Assembly: GCA_009777725.1 (NCBI GenBank)
Contig: WRLG01000020.1
Coordinates: 1-60,179, forward strand
Reading direction: 5' to 3'
Length of the DNA: 60,179 bases
Origin: Oscillospiraceae bacterium
GTDB taxonomy: Bacteria > Bacillota > Clostridia > Oscillospirales > Ruminococcaceae
Positions 22,910-31,464 of the stretch are shown piece by piece (position 1 is the stretch's first letter; the number at the start of each line of letters is the position of its first letter). Position numbers and translations under genes: made by a program. A model generated the notes under the pieces. The model was not told the origin of the DNA, did not search any database, and saw only the letters and a program-made list of their open reading frames with translations.

Positions 22910-24466
22910 TCATTGGTTCAGCTTTGGAATCACTATTTCAACAAACGGCGGCTCCCAAGCAAAATTCGTCACCGATTCATCAGGCAGATATATCCTCAGC
23001 GTTAATGTGAATTGAGCTTTGGGGGCGGGCAGCCAGTTTGCTTCCAAATCATTGCCGGGGGATTCGTTTTGCAGGTAAAAAGTAACCGCGCCGTCTGAAT
23101 CGACTATAAAATCATCGATATTTCTGATTGCTTGTTTTTCTATTTGATTCGGGTGCAAAAACCCGCTCTCATCATATAATGTAATCGACCAAAACCCGTT
23201 TTCCATAATCGGCGGGAATTGCCCCTCCTCAAAACGAATGGTGTAATTGTTATTTCCGTCTAAGGGGTTGTTGTCACTGTCAATGGTAGCACCCGGGTAG
23301 ACAGCCATTTCCACGGGGTTCGCCCCCAACAGGGTAACGGCTACAAGCGCGCGGAAATCATAAGCCGTACCGAAATTTGCAATAGAGGAATCGGGATACA
23401 TCCAGTTATTTATAAAATGGAAATACTCGTTATAAATTGAATCCTCGGCGTTCGGGTCGTTATTCATCAAAGCGGTTTTCACCTGCTCAGGGAGCGCGCT
23501 TAAAGCCGCCTGCACTTCATCGGAAAAATTTTCAAGGCTAAAATCAAGCCCCGCGCCAACGCCTATTTTTGCAAATTCCTCTAAATACGGAGCGTCAACG
23601 GCATCGCTCGGATTTTCCACAGCCAAATTGTTAAAAGAGCTGAAAAACTCGTCAACACTTAATGTGAATAACTTTTGAAGCGGAACGAAAACATAATCCT
23701 CATGAAACGAACCTTCCGGCAAAACATAATCCTCATTGCCGTATTCAGATAGGGGAACTAGTGAAAATTGGTCTTGTATTGCATGAATTTTTTCAAGCTC
23801 GCCCTCTTTTGCCTCATATCTTGTTCGTACCATAAGCCAGACAATATCGGTTGAAACGTCAATTCTGATAACACCCTCCGGCAACTCTCCGTCAAAGTTT
23901 GGTTTGCAAAAAGCATAAACAGCCGCTTCGCCGTTATCCATGCCGCCCGTTCCCAAAACAGCCGCGCTGTTCGTGTACGCGTTAAGGATGGAAGCGGAGC
24001 AATAAACATCTGTTTTCGGCTTTTCCATTATGACAGGCTCGTCAAATATTTGCAAAAAAGCAAACGAATACAATGTGTCAGCGTTAAGGCGGACAACTGT
24101 TTTTTCTTCGGGCGGAAGCAATCTGCGCGCGTGAACAAACTGATTAACGGGCGCGTGTGCGCCGGGGCGGGCGGGGTTCATATTTGTTGAGCTTTTTTTG
24201 GTTAAATCCACCATAACCAACGGCAGGGCATATTCATACGCCAACAGTGCCGTTTCGATGATTTCGCTGTCTGCCATTTCGCCGCTTTCGTTGTTAACAT
24301 TTTCAGTTTCCTGCGGGCTTTGGGTTTCCTGAGGTCTTTGGGTGTCAATCGGCGGCGCAGGTTGCCCCCCTCCGCAAGCGGACAGAATCGTTGCGAATAA
24401 CGCCGATATGATTAAAACTGCGAGCGCGCTTTTAAAACAGTGCATGGTTATTTTTTTATTTTTCAT
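22910..24466 (-). CDS. DUF1254/DUF1214-domain lipoprotein
   Basis: A 518-aa protein with a lipoprotein signal peptide (lipobox LSAC at about residues 28-31) and a Gln/Thr/Pro-rich linker. An N-terminal DUF1254 region (about 70-200; VRLNADTLYSFAFLQ) and a C-terminal DUF1214 region (about 390-515; GFWSITLYDESGFLHPN) follow. The family is common in proteobacteria and mycobacteria; its biochemical role is not established. The alkyl sulfatase-like lipoprotein gene lies 76 bases upstream on the same strand, which suggests a shared extracytoplasmic task. GAAAGGAAA marks the start. Confidence 0.8.
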   Translation of the reverse strand: MKNKKITMHCFKSALAVLIISALFATILSACGGGQPAPPIDTQRPQETQSPQETENVNNESGEMADSEIIETALLAYEYALPLVMVDLTKKSSTNMNPARPGAHAPVNQFVHARRLLPPEEKTVVRLNADTLYSFAFLQIFDEPVIMEKPKTDVYCSASILNAYTNSAAVLGTGGMDNGEAAVYAFCKPNFDGELPEGVIRIDVSTDIVWLMVRTRYEAKEGELEKIHAIQDQFSLVPLSEYGNEDYVLPEGSFHEDYVFVPLQKLFTLSVDEFFSSFNNLAVENPSDAVDAPYLEEFAKIGVGAGLDFSLENFSDEVQAALSALPEQVKTALMNNDPNAEDSIYNEYFHFINNWMYPDSSIANFGTAYDFRALVAVTLLGANPVEMAVYPGATIDSDNNPLDGNNNYTIRFEEGQFPPIMENGFWSITLYDESGFLHPNQIEKQAIRNIDDFIVDSDGAVTFYLQNESPGNDLEANWLPAPKAQFTLTLRIYLPDESVTNFAWEPPFVEIVIPKLNQ

Positions 24467-24542
24467 AATAATTTCCTTTCACAGAGTTAGTAATTATTCG
24501 GAAATAGGGGGAAACATAAAATGTATCCCCCCGTTGGTTAGT

Positions 24543-26600
24543 CTAAGGCTCAATAATATTAAACCCTGTATTAAATTCCTCCAAATGCTTATATATTTCA
24601 AAAAACGCCGCCTTTTTACCCTCAATTTTAATCGAATCACCCAATTGCTTAAACTCCGGCGTTCCCTCGCCTAAATTGGGTAAAAGAAGCATTGTTACAG
24701 CTTGGCGCGGCATTGTGATTGTTACATCGGCATTTTTCGCGCTTGTGTCCTCTTGATAAAGAATGACACCCGATTTAATCGTCAAAAGATAGGATTTGTC
24801 GCCCGTTAAGTTTATGTTAACTTTAAGGTTTAAATCCTGCACCGCGTTGGAATCAAGGAGGATTCCCAAATATTCAAACACCATATACGGTTCAAGCGCG
24901 CGGGTTATATCATTCGCAGCGCGTGAACGCATAGCGGCAACTTCGGGCGGAACACCATGGCGCAACTCTTGCGCGCCTGTCAGATACGCACTGCGCCAAG
25001 TGCCCGATTCGGATTGATAGCCGAGCTGTTCTAAGGCATCCGCGCCCAAATAGCGCGCTTCCTTGTTAGTCGGGTCGTCATAAACCAAAACCGACATAAT
25101 TTCCGCTACCCAGCGGTATTCACCGTTGTCAAAATCGCGCTTCGCCAGCCTTAAAACTCGGTCGGTATTGCCCATATATTCAACGAATTTTTTAGCACTT
25201 TCGGTAGGGGGGAGCGGGTCTAAATAGGCAGGATTAGCGTTATACCAACCCATATACTTTTGATAAACGGCTTTGGCGTTATGCTTGTAAGTGCCGTAAT
25301 AGGGGCGGGTGTGCCATTGCTGTTCCAAATCATCGGGGAGCTTAATCATCTCGGCTATCTCCTCGGAGGTATAGCCTTGATTGATATACATCAGCGATTG
25401 GTCGTTTATAAATTTATATACCGCCGCTTGCCCTGTCAAGTAATCAACAATCTCCTCATTACCCCAGCAGGGCCAATTGTGTGATTGGAATATGACCTCA
25501 GCTTCATCGCCGTATAGTTTAAGGGTATCCATTAAATAATAAGCCCACGTATTGCCGTCACGAACTTGCGCTCCGCGCAGGGTATAAAGGTTATGCAGCG
25601 TTCCGGCGCAATTTTCCGCCATCCAAAGCGCGTTTTTATCGGGGAACCATGTGTTCATTTCGGCGGGGGCTTCCGTGCCGGGGGTCATTTGGAAAACCAT
25701 GGTAACCCCGTCAATAACCCGCTTTTCGCCGGTATGCGTGATATGGTCGGTAGGTGCTAAATATGAGTTGAACCCGCTCGGCGTTTGAGTGCCTAAGCCA
25801 ATCGCAAGCTTGCTTTGCGCTCCCGGGGGAGGGAGCAAGTGACCGTATTGATAAAAAGCACGCCTGAACATAGCTGTTCCCGCATATAGATTCTCGCTTA
25901 TTGCATGTTTTTCAAACCCTTCGGGAACAATAATCGAAACTTTGCCCGACAAGACATCCTCTTCGCTTACAGCACCCCGAAGCCCGCCGTAATGGTCACC
26001 GTGCGTATGGCTTACAATTACGGCTACAACAGGTCTTTCACCGAGAGTTTCGTTTATAAACGCCAAAGCCGCCTGCATTGTTTCAACGGTTGTCCCCGTA
26101 TCGAATACAATCCAGCCTGTATCACCCTCTATAAAAGTAAAGTTAGTCAAATCATATCCTCTGACTTGATAAATACCCTCCGTAACCTCATACAGCCCGT
26201 AATGATGATTAAGCTGGGTATGCCGCCATAAGCTGGGGTTCGCCGAATCGGGGGCATCGGTATCGCGAACAAACTCAAACGCCTTTTGGCTGTAAACCAG
26301 CTTGCCTGTGCTATCGCGTATCTCCAATTGCTCGGGTGCGGCAATTAAGCCTTTTTCTGCTTTTTCAAATTCTCTTAAATCGGAAAAGTCCAGATGGTCA
26401 TAGCATGAATGATTTATTTCTCTTGTGTGTTTGGTAGCACCCTTAACATCTGCGGTTAGGTTTAACGACCCTGCATCAAGCACGGGTTCGACTTCGGTTT
26501 GATTATTGTCTGATAAATTGCACGCGCTTAAAAAACTTGAAGCTAACGCCGCAGAAATTACCGCCGCCGTCAGCCTGCCTGTTAACCCTTGTATTCTCAT
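24543..26600 (-). CDS. Alkyl sulfatase (SdsA-like) lipoprotein, metallo-beta-lactamase fold
   Basis: A 685-aa protein predicted to hydrolyse alkyl sulfates such as SDS. It has a lipoprotein signal (lipobox LSAC near residue 25) and a zinc-binding HTHGDHYGG in the MBL domain. AENCAGTLHNLYTLRGAQVRD and QSHNWPCWGN carry further metal or active-site residues. A dimerisation region (about 400-540) and a C-terminal SCP2-like domain (about 570-685) follow. ATG 26600, after AAAGGAGAG, is preferred over the longer frame to 26645. Most characterised relatives are from Gram-negatives, so transfer is possible. Confidence 0.88.
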   Translation of the reverse strand: MRIQGLTGRLTAAVISAALASSFLSACNLSDNNQTEVEPVLDAGSLNLTADVKGATKHTREINHSCYDHLDFSDLREFEKAEKGLIAAPEQLEIRDSTGKLVYSQKAFEFVRDTDAPDSANPSLWRHTQLNHHYGLYEVTEGIYQVRGYDLTNFTFIEGDTGWIVFDTGTTVETMQAALAFINETLGERPVVAVIVSHTHGDHYGGLRGAVSEEDVLSGKVSIIVPEGFEKHAISENLYAGTAMFRRAFYQYGHLLPPPGAQSKLAIGLGTQTPSGFNSYLAPTDHITHTGEKRVIDGVTMVFQMTPGTEAPAEMNTWFPDKNALWMAENCAGTLHNLYTLRGAQVRDGNTWAYYLMDTLKLYGDEAEVIFQSHNWPCWGNEEIVDYLTGQAAVYKFINDQSLMYINQGYTSEEIAEMIKLPDDLEQQWHTRPYYGTYKHNAKAVYQKYMGWYNANPAYLDPLPPTESAKKFVEYMGNTDRVLRLAKRDFDNGEYRWVAEIMSVLVYDDPTNKEARYLGADALEQLGYQSESGTWRSAYLTGAQELRHGVPPEVAAMRSRAANDITRALEPYMVFEYLGILLDSNAVQDLNLKVNINLTGDKSYLLTIKSGVILYQEDTSAKNADVTITMPRQAVTMLLLPNLGEGTPEFKQLGDSIKIEGKKAAFFEIYKHLEEFNTGFNIIEP

Positions 26601-26715
26601 AAATATTTTCTCTCCTTTAAAAAAATTACTACCAAATTGTAACATACAGGCTTATTGAAAGTCAATATGAAAAATAACTAAGAAAAATAGCTTTTTTTTG
26701 TTATGTTATACAGAT

Positions 26716-26753
26716 AAGAAGCCGTGTTCATAGGGTTATGAACACGGCTTCTT
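26716..26753. terminator. 17-bp perfect hairpin after hsp20
   Basis: AAGAAGCCGTGTTCATA pairs perfectly with its complement around a 4-base loop. It lies 7 bases past the hsp20 stop codon. T-tracts are weak, but the stem is very stable. Confidence 0.75.
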
Positions 26754-26760
26754 GTAATCA

Positions 26761-27183
26761 TTATCTTATGTCAATACTCTTAACCTGCGGCACTTGCGCG
26801 GTTTTCTTGGGAAGCTCTACGGTTAGGAGACCGTTTTTATACTCGGCTTCGATTTTGTCGGCGGTTATATTGGCGATATTAAAGCATCTCTGATACGCCC
26901 CGTATGAACGCTCGCGGCGAATATACCTGCCGGCTTCATCCTTCTCCTCTTTTTCATTTTTATGCTCCGCCGTTAAGGTAAGGGAGTTACCCTCAATGTC
27001 AATTTTTATGTCTTCCTTGTCAAAGCCGGGCATTTCCGCCTCTAAGACAAACCTGTCGCCCGCGTCGCGTATATCGGTTTTACAGATATTCGACTGCGGC
27101 ATCCCCCAAAAATCCTTTTCAATATCATTAAAGAAATTGAAAACATCGAAATTCCTTCTCTCATAAGGCATTATTCTTAACAT
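26761..27183 (-). CDS. Hsp20/alpha-crystallin small heat-shock protein
   Basis: A 140-aa chaperone that holds unfolding proteins. The alpha-crystallin domain spans about residues 38-135 (RFVLEAEMPGFDKEDIKIDIEGNSLTLTAEH; AEYKNGLLTVELPK), with a C-terminal IxI/V-like tail (VKSIDIR). AAGGAGG lies before the ATG. It has a CIRCE operator over its promoter at 27312-27346, so HrcA control is predicted. That is less common for hsp20 than for groESL or dnaK. Confidence 0.93.
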   Translation of the reverse strand: MLRIMPYERRNFDVFNFFNDIEKDFWGMPQSNICKTDIRDAGDRFVLEAEMPGFDKEDIKIDIEGNSLTLTAEHKNEKEEKDEAGRYIRRERSYGAYQRCFNIANITADKIEAEYKNGLLTVELPKKTAQVPQVKSIDIR

Positions 27184-27311
27184 AAACGATTCCTCCTTGT
27201 TAATATATAAATATAATTTACTTGGGATTAAGCTTTAACTTAACCTCTATATATATAATAAACCATTTATGTGTTCATTATGTGTTCGTTAAGTGAAAAT
27301 TAGATGAAAAT

Positions 27312-27346
27312 TTAGCACTCTATAAATTGGAGTGCTAGCAGTTCAA
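27312..27346 (-). promoter_or_regulatory. CIRCE operator overlapping the hsp20 promoter
   Basis: TTAGCACTC-N9-GAGTGCTAG at 27312-27338 matches CIRCE (TTAGCACTC-N9-GAGTGCTAA) with one end mismatch. On the minus strand TTGAAC (27346-27341), 16 bases and TATAGA (27324-27319) form a promoter that CIRCE covers. It is 129 bases before the hsp20 ATG. An additional GAGTGCTC half-site lies at 27353-27360. Confidence 0.85.
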
Positions 27347-27367
27347 TCGAAAGAGTGCTCAAACGTC

Positions 27368-27604
27368 TCACGCGGACACCCCAAACTCCTTATTTAAAAT
27401 GACGACTAAAAAGCCCTGCTCCGTCTTGGAAAACGAGAAAACGACCATAGGCTCGCGGTTCATTATATTGTAAGAGTTAACATAAACGGTGACAAACCCG
27501 TATAAAAACATTGCCGAAAGCAATACCGCCGTTACCGCGTAAATAGCGCGGCGGCGGCATTTTTCTTCTCTGGTTACAGTGATTTTGCTAAAGAGCTTCA
27601 TCAT
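27368..27604 (-). CDS. Small single-pass membrane protein
   Basis: A 78-aa protein with a basic N-terminus (VTREEKCRRR), one membrane helix (about residues 23-43) and a short outer part. It lies 33 bases after spoIIP on the same strand and is probably co-transcribed. I do not recognise it. The position suggests a sporulation-associated gene, but that is inference only. AAAGGAAG precedes the two ATG codons. Confidence 0.6.
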   Translation of the reverse strand: MMKLFSKITVTREEKCRRRAIYAVTAVLLSAMFLYGFVTVYVNSYNIMNREPMVVFSFSKTEQGFLVVILNKEFGVSA

Positions 27605-27626
27605 TTTTACTTCCTTTATTTAAAAC

Positions 27627-27661
27627 ATTATCAATTATCAATTGTCAATTGTCAATTGTTC
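27627..27661. repeat. CAATTATCAATTG-type short tandem repeat
   Basis: Repeats of ATCAATT/GTCAATT, similar to those at 56362-56393, overlap the 3' end of spoIIP. They can form hairpins. Confidence 0.4.
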
Positions 27662-28849
27662 AAGCGCGTTGACCAGAGCTTTGCCGATAAGCGTTCCGCT
27701 GTAAAGAGCTTGGTCTATGCTGTTGGCGTGCCCCCCTACCTCGATGAGAAGCGAGCCTGTCGTAAGGTCTTGGTTGTATTTGCGGTAATCAAACAGCAGA
27801 GGGCGCGTAAGGGTGGGGTAATCGTATTCCATCTGCGCCTGCAAAAGCGAGGCTAAGCGAAAGTTTTGCATATAGTGCGGCATCCCCATGCTGCCGTTGT
27901 CACAGCCGCTTATCAGCATCACCTGCGCCGCATCCTTGCCGTTAATGTTGGATACGGGAGCAACGCGGCTTCCGTCCGCCCTCTCTATCGCGTCGCGGTG
28001 AACGTCTAATACAAGTTTGATTGAGGGGTATTGCTCCAAAAGTGACTTTACGGTTTCGCGGCTTCGGTCGTAAGAGCCGTTGTAAGAGGGATAATCGTGC
28101 ATGGTTGTATCGTGGAGCACGGCAATTCCCGCGTTTTCCAGCTCCTCCTTTATAGCGTTTCCAATTGACACCATATTCATACGCTCATCTGTCGTCCTTG
28201 ACGAAAAAGATTTATCAAAAAAATCCCGCGCATAGGGCTCAAAACTTTCGGTAGTGTGCGTGTGCATGATTAAAACCTGCGGCTCGCCGTTTTTTTCTAT
28301 AACAAATTCAGGCTTTTGGCGGCTCTCACGTAAAAGCGCGTTGTTTGATACGCTTGTAACATTCCTCACCTGCCCCGCCTTATCAAGGCTTATATATTCC
28401 TCGCCGACACCCCGCGCAAAGCTGAATGTCGTAATCACACCATCGCGGCTTTCAATTGATTCGGGGTAAGGCTTGGGTCCCGATTCATAGTCACCGTCCT
28501 CAACGTAAAGCTCCTCATTCGCACTTGAAGGGATGTCAAGTGCGCCGAAGGACAGCATATAGCTGTCGTCAAATGATAAATATGCGTAATAAATCTCCTG
28601 CTCCTCTTGGTTATACTCGCTGTCATCCTGTATTAAGCCGCGCTCGCCATCGGCTGATAACCGCGAAAGCGCGAACACATCCCCTGCGGCAAGCCTCGCG
28701 GAAGCTCCCGCCGCGTTGAGGACGGCGATTTGTGCGGACGGCGCGGACGTGATGACGGCGGCGGACATCAGCGGCAGTAAAAGAATGAACGCCCCCACCA
28801 CGCAGACCGCTCTTATCTTGCTGTTTCTTCTTTTTTTATTCCTTTGCAT
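27638..28849 (-). CDS. spoIIP: Stage II sporulation protein P
   Basis: A 403-aa membrane-anchored peptidoglycan amidase/endopeptidase that works with SpoIID and SpoIIM during engulfment. It has an N-terminal membrane segment (about residues 12-33). The catalytic domain carries HTHTTESFEPY, the metal-ligand block LVLDVHRDAIERAD, SGCDNG and LLIEVGGHANS. ATG 28849 is chosen over TTG 28861; neither has a strong ribosome site. No gpr protease gene is adjacent, unlike the usual gpr-spoIIP order. Confidence 0.93.
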   Translation of the reverse strand: MQRNKKRRNSKIRAVCVVGAFILLLPLMSAAVITSAPSAQIAVLNAAGASARLAAGDVFALSRLSADGERGLIQDDSEYNQEEQEIYYAYLSFDDSYMLSFGALDIPSSANEELYVEDGDYESGPKPYPESIESRDGVITTFSFARGVGEEYISLDKAGQVRNVTSVSNNALLRESRQKPEFVIEKNGEPQVLIMHTHTTESFEPYARDFFDKSFSSRTTDERMNMVSIGNAIKEELENAGIAVLHDTTMHDYPSYNGSYDRSRETVKSLLEQYPSIKLVLDVHRDAIERADGSRVAPVSNINGKDAAQVMLISGCDNGSMGMPHYMQNFRLASLLQAQMEYDYPTLTRPLLFDYRKYNQDLTTGSLLIEVGGHANSIDQALYSGTLIGKALVNALEQLTIDN

Positions 28850-28955
28850 TGTAATGCCCAAGCGAAGCCCGGCTTAATCCGCGCTAAGCCTCGCTTGGGG
28901 CTCGCTCCTCCCTTCGGTTGTATTTTTTTCCATTATTCTAAATTTATGCTCGCGG

Positions 28956-28984
28956 ACATATTAAAATGACAATACGCATAATGA
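28956..28984 (+). promoter_or_regulatory. Possible SigE-type promoter for yabP-yabQ
   Basis: ACATATT (28956-28962), a 14-base spacer and CATAATGAT (28977-28985) resemble the mother-cell SigE consensus (ATATT-14-CATACAAT). In Bacillus, yabP and yabQ are SigE-dependent. Confidence 0.45.
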
Positions 28985-29006
28985 TTTATAGAAAGGAATG
29001 ATTAAA

Positions 29007-29288
29007 ATGCAAGAACAAAATAAAAAAAACATATCGCACAATATTATACTTGAAAGCAGGAGCAAGCTGTCAATATCCGGCATAACAGATGTTGACCACT
29101 TTGACGAAAGCACCGTCCGCCTCTACACTCAAATGGGTGAAATGACAATTTCGGGTAAAGACCTGCATGTAAACGACCTGTCGGTGCAAAGCGGTGAAAT
29201 GAATATAGAGGGCGATATTTGGTCGATTACCTACGGGGATAAGGATAGAACCTCCCCGCTTTCCTTGCTTGGTAAGCTTTTTAGATAA
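29007..29288 (+). CDS. yabP: Sporulation protein YabP
   Basis: A 93-aa protein of the YabP/YqfC family, involved in spore coat or cortex assembly. It contains LESRSKLSISGITDVDHFDESTV and MTISGKDLHVNDLSVQSGEMNIEG, typical of the family. ATG 29007 is preferred over 28998 because AAAGGA abuts 28998 but is 9 bases before 29007. yabQ follows 15 bases downstream. Confidence 0.92.
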   Translation: MQEQNKKNISHNIILESRSKLSISGITDVDHFDESTVRLYTQMGEMTISGKDLHVNDLSVQSGEMNIEGDIWSITYGDKDRTSPLSLLGKLFR

Positions 29289-29303
29289 GAAAGGGGCTTA
29301 GCT

Positions 29304-29765
29304 TTGAGGCTTGAGACTTTTTTTTCAATATCGGAGCAGTCAAGACTTTTTTTACTCTCGGTTGTGTTAGGCGTTTTTCTGGGTGTTTTGTTTGACTGCT
29401 TCAGGGTAATCAGAATCGTGCTTCCCCCTGCGCGGAGGGCGGGGGCGGTTTGCCTGCTTGATATAATCTTCCTGCTTTGCTTCGGGGCGGCAATCTTTTT
29501 GTATTCCGCGGCACTCGGCAGAGGGCAGGTCAGATTCTTTTATTTTTTAGGCTCATCTGTCGGTTTTATCCTTTATATAGTATCAATTGGCAATATAGTT
29601 ACAAGTGCTGTAAGATTTGCCGTAAATATTGCTTACAAAGCTTTACAACGCGTATATTACATAATTATTGAACCGTTTGTAAAAATAATCGGATTTTTTC
29701 GTCAAAAAGGAATAGGTTTTTTTGTGCGAAATCATAAAGTTGATGACAATTTGGATATTAGCTGA
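29304..29765 (+). CDS. yabQ: Spore cortex biosynthesis protein YabQ
   Basis: A 153-aa membrane protein with about four helices (residues 10-125) and the YabQ hallmark VVLGVFLGVLFDCFRVIRI near the N-terminus. It is required for cortex formation in Bacillus. The start is TTG at 29304, with AAAGGGG 7 bases before it. It is part of the conserved yabP-yabQ-divIC-yabR order. Confidence 0.9.
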   Translation: MRLETFFSISEQSRLFLLSVVLGVFLGVLFDCFRVIRIVLPPARRAGAVCLLDIIFLLCFGAAIFLYSAALGRGQVRFFYFLGSSVGFILYIVSIGNIVTSAVRFAVNIAYKALQRVYYIIIEPFVKIIGFFRQKGIGFFVRNHKVDDNLDIS

Positions 29766-29848
29766 TTTTCCTCTTGAAAACTGCGCGCTTATATTGTATA
29801 ATAGTCTAGGCGGTAGAAAAAAATAAGAAGCCAAGAAGGAATAACAAA

Positions 29849-30220
29849 ATGAGAAGTTCAAATCGTGCGGCAGCCTCAAAGACGGAGGCTTCGCGTAAGC
29901 ATAGCTATAAGGCTGAAAAGCTTAAACTTAAAAAGAAAAAAAGCAACCCTGTCGGTAATTTTTTAAAGACCATGGCGGCTATTGCTTTTATTGTATGGTG
30001 TGCGTTTTCTTTTGTAAGCACTCAATCGGAGATAGCCGGAAAAAGAAGCGAGCTTGACGCTTTAAAAGAGCGAACCTATGCCTTAGAGCAGGAAAATGAA
30101 GAATACTTAAATATCCTGTCAGAAGAAAACGAGCGCGATTTTATGGAGCGTATAGCTATAGATGCGTTAGGCTATGCCTACCCGAATGAACGCCGTTTCA
30201 TTGACACGACAAGGAATTAA
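29849..30220 (+). CDS. divIC: Septum formation initiator DivIC/FtsB family
   Basis: A 123-aa bitopic cell-division protein. It has a Lys-rich cytoplasmic N-terminus, one membrane helix (about residues 40-57), a short coiled coil (about 60-95; SELDALKERTYALEQENEEY) and a C-terminal region ending in the conserved AIDALGYAYPNERRFID. The usual partner is DivIB/FtsQ with FtsL. AAGGAAT precedes the ATG. Confidence 0.88.
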   Translation: MRSSNRAAASKTEASRKHSYKAEKLKLKKKKSNPVGNFLKTMAAIAFIVWCAFSFVSTQSEIAGKRSELDALKERTYALEQENEEYLNILSEENERDFMERIAIDALGYAYPNERRFIDTTRN

Positions 30221-30286
30221 TTCAATTAACAATTATAAAAGCGGGAAATATAAAAATAACAGCTATAACTGTTAGAAAGGGATTAT

Positions 30287-30724
30287 ATGCAGCTGGAAGT
30301 TGGGAAAATTTACGAGGGAAAGGTTAACGGGATTACAAAATTCGGCGCGTTTGTCGATTTGGATACCGAACCCAAAACCAAAGGAATGGTACATATCAGC
30401 GAGGTAGCCAATACCTATGTTGAGGACATTAAGGAGCATTTAAAAGAGGGGCAGATTGTTAAGGTGAAGGTACTGTCGTTGGGTGAAAACGGCAAGGTCG
30501 CTTTATCAATTAAGAAAACCGCGCCTCCTCCCGCAAACCGCCAGCCCCAAGCGAACCGAGGGGGCGGACGTAATTCCCACAGAGACAGGGATAGTGCGCC
30601 TGCATCTCCCGAAGCCGCTTTTGAAGATATGATGAGTAAATTTAAACAAAGCTCCGACGAGCGTATGAGCGATTTAAAAAAGGTCATCGACAATAAAAGA
30701 CGAAGTTCCTCCAGACGGAAATAA
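30287..30724 (+). CDS. yabR: S1 RNA-binding domain protein, YabR-like
   Basis: A 145-aa protein with a single S1 domain at residues 1-73 (VGKIYEGKVNGITKFGAFVDLD, MVHISEVANTYVEDI, VKVLSLGENGKVALSIK). A basic, Arg/Asn/Gly-rich disordered tail follows. It belongs to the polynucleotide phosphorylase-S1-like YabR/GSP13 group. It follows divIC, the conserved position in Firmicutes. AGAAAGGG precedes the ATG. Confidence 0.9.
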   Translation: MQLEVGKIYEGKVNGITKFGAFVDLDTEPKTKGMVHISEVANTYVEDIKEHLKEGQIVKVKVLSLGENGKVALSIKKTAPPPANRQPQANRGGGRNSHRDRDSAPASPEAAFEDMMSKFKQSSDERMSDLKKVIDNKRRSSSRRK

Positions 30725-30762
30725 TTTATTCAATAATTGCCACCTGTGCAATAGTTATGTAG

Positions 30763-30823
30763 GGGACAGGCTTGCCTGTCCCGCCAATAGTGAAATGATT
30801 TACGGGACGGGCAAGCCCGTCCC
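30763..30823. repeat. Two 20-bp dispersed palindromes
   Basis: GGGACAGGCTTGCCTGTCCC (30763-30782) and GGGACGGGCAAGCCCGTCCC (30804-30823) are perfect palindromes of the same family as 181-200. They lie 39 bases after yabR and might end its transcript. A further small hairpin with GCGGGAATTGCCCCGCC-type arms follows near 30870-30895. Confidence 0.6.
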
Positions 30824-30968
30824 GTACAGATGGAATAAAGTAAACGACATGGAGTTATAACAGGCAAAAGCGGCGGGGCAATTCCCGCCGCTATATGTTA
30901 GATAATATGGGTTTTGTGGGTTGTGAATGTGGAGAAAGTATGGGGGTGGAAATGCTTATTAGAAAATG

Positions 30969-31391
30969 TTAAACAAATAAATAACCAACGAGCGGACTTA
31001 TAAAAATAGCCAAATAAATTAAACTAATCCACGGCTGATAATCTACATAAAAACCTTTGAAACTCAAACTCCACGGGTGTTTTATTATTACCCAACCAAC
31101 TACATCAAAAACAATGCAAATCCCCGCCCATATTGCTCCTGTTATCAGTGCTTCTTGAATAGTAGGAACTTCAAGCCCGCTCATATAAAGCCAACCGAAC
31201 AGAGTGAACAAGATTATATTATAAAGCGGATGCCACGGTTTTGTTTTTTCGTACCCTTCCCCCATTCCGTCTTTGTCCATAGGTTTCATGTGCAAAACAT
31301 ATATGTTAAAAACAGTATGCCCAATCCCAACGACAGTCACAATAATGTAGCATAGCCAAAACCATAACATTGACATTCCGAAATTTTCCAT
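30969..31391 (-). CDS. Four-helix membrane protein, unknown function
   Basis: A 140-aa protein with four predicted helices (about residues 8-30, 55-75, 82-105 and 115-138) and conserved-looking polar spots between them (HMKPMDKDGMGEGYEKTKPWHPLYN). I do not recognise a named family. ATG 31391 is chosen over the upstream 31427 frame because GGAG lies 9 bases before it. It is on the same strand as, and 73 bases after, the flavodoxin-like gene. Confidence 0.65.
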   Translation of the reverse strand: MENFGMSMLWFWLCYIIVTVVGIGHTVFNIYVLHMKPMDKDGMGEGYEKTKPWHPLYNIILFTLFGWLYMSGLEVPTIQEALITGAIWAGICIVFDVVGWVIIKHPWSLSFKGFYVDYQPWISLIYLAIFISPLVGYLFV

Positions 31392-31464
31392 TAATTTAAT
31401 CTCCATAAAAATAAATTTTATTCGCAACCCTGCGGAAATCGGTTGATGTGTCTAATGCTTATTA

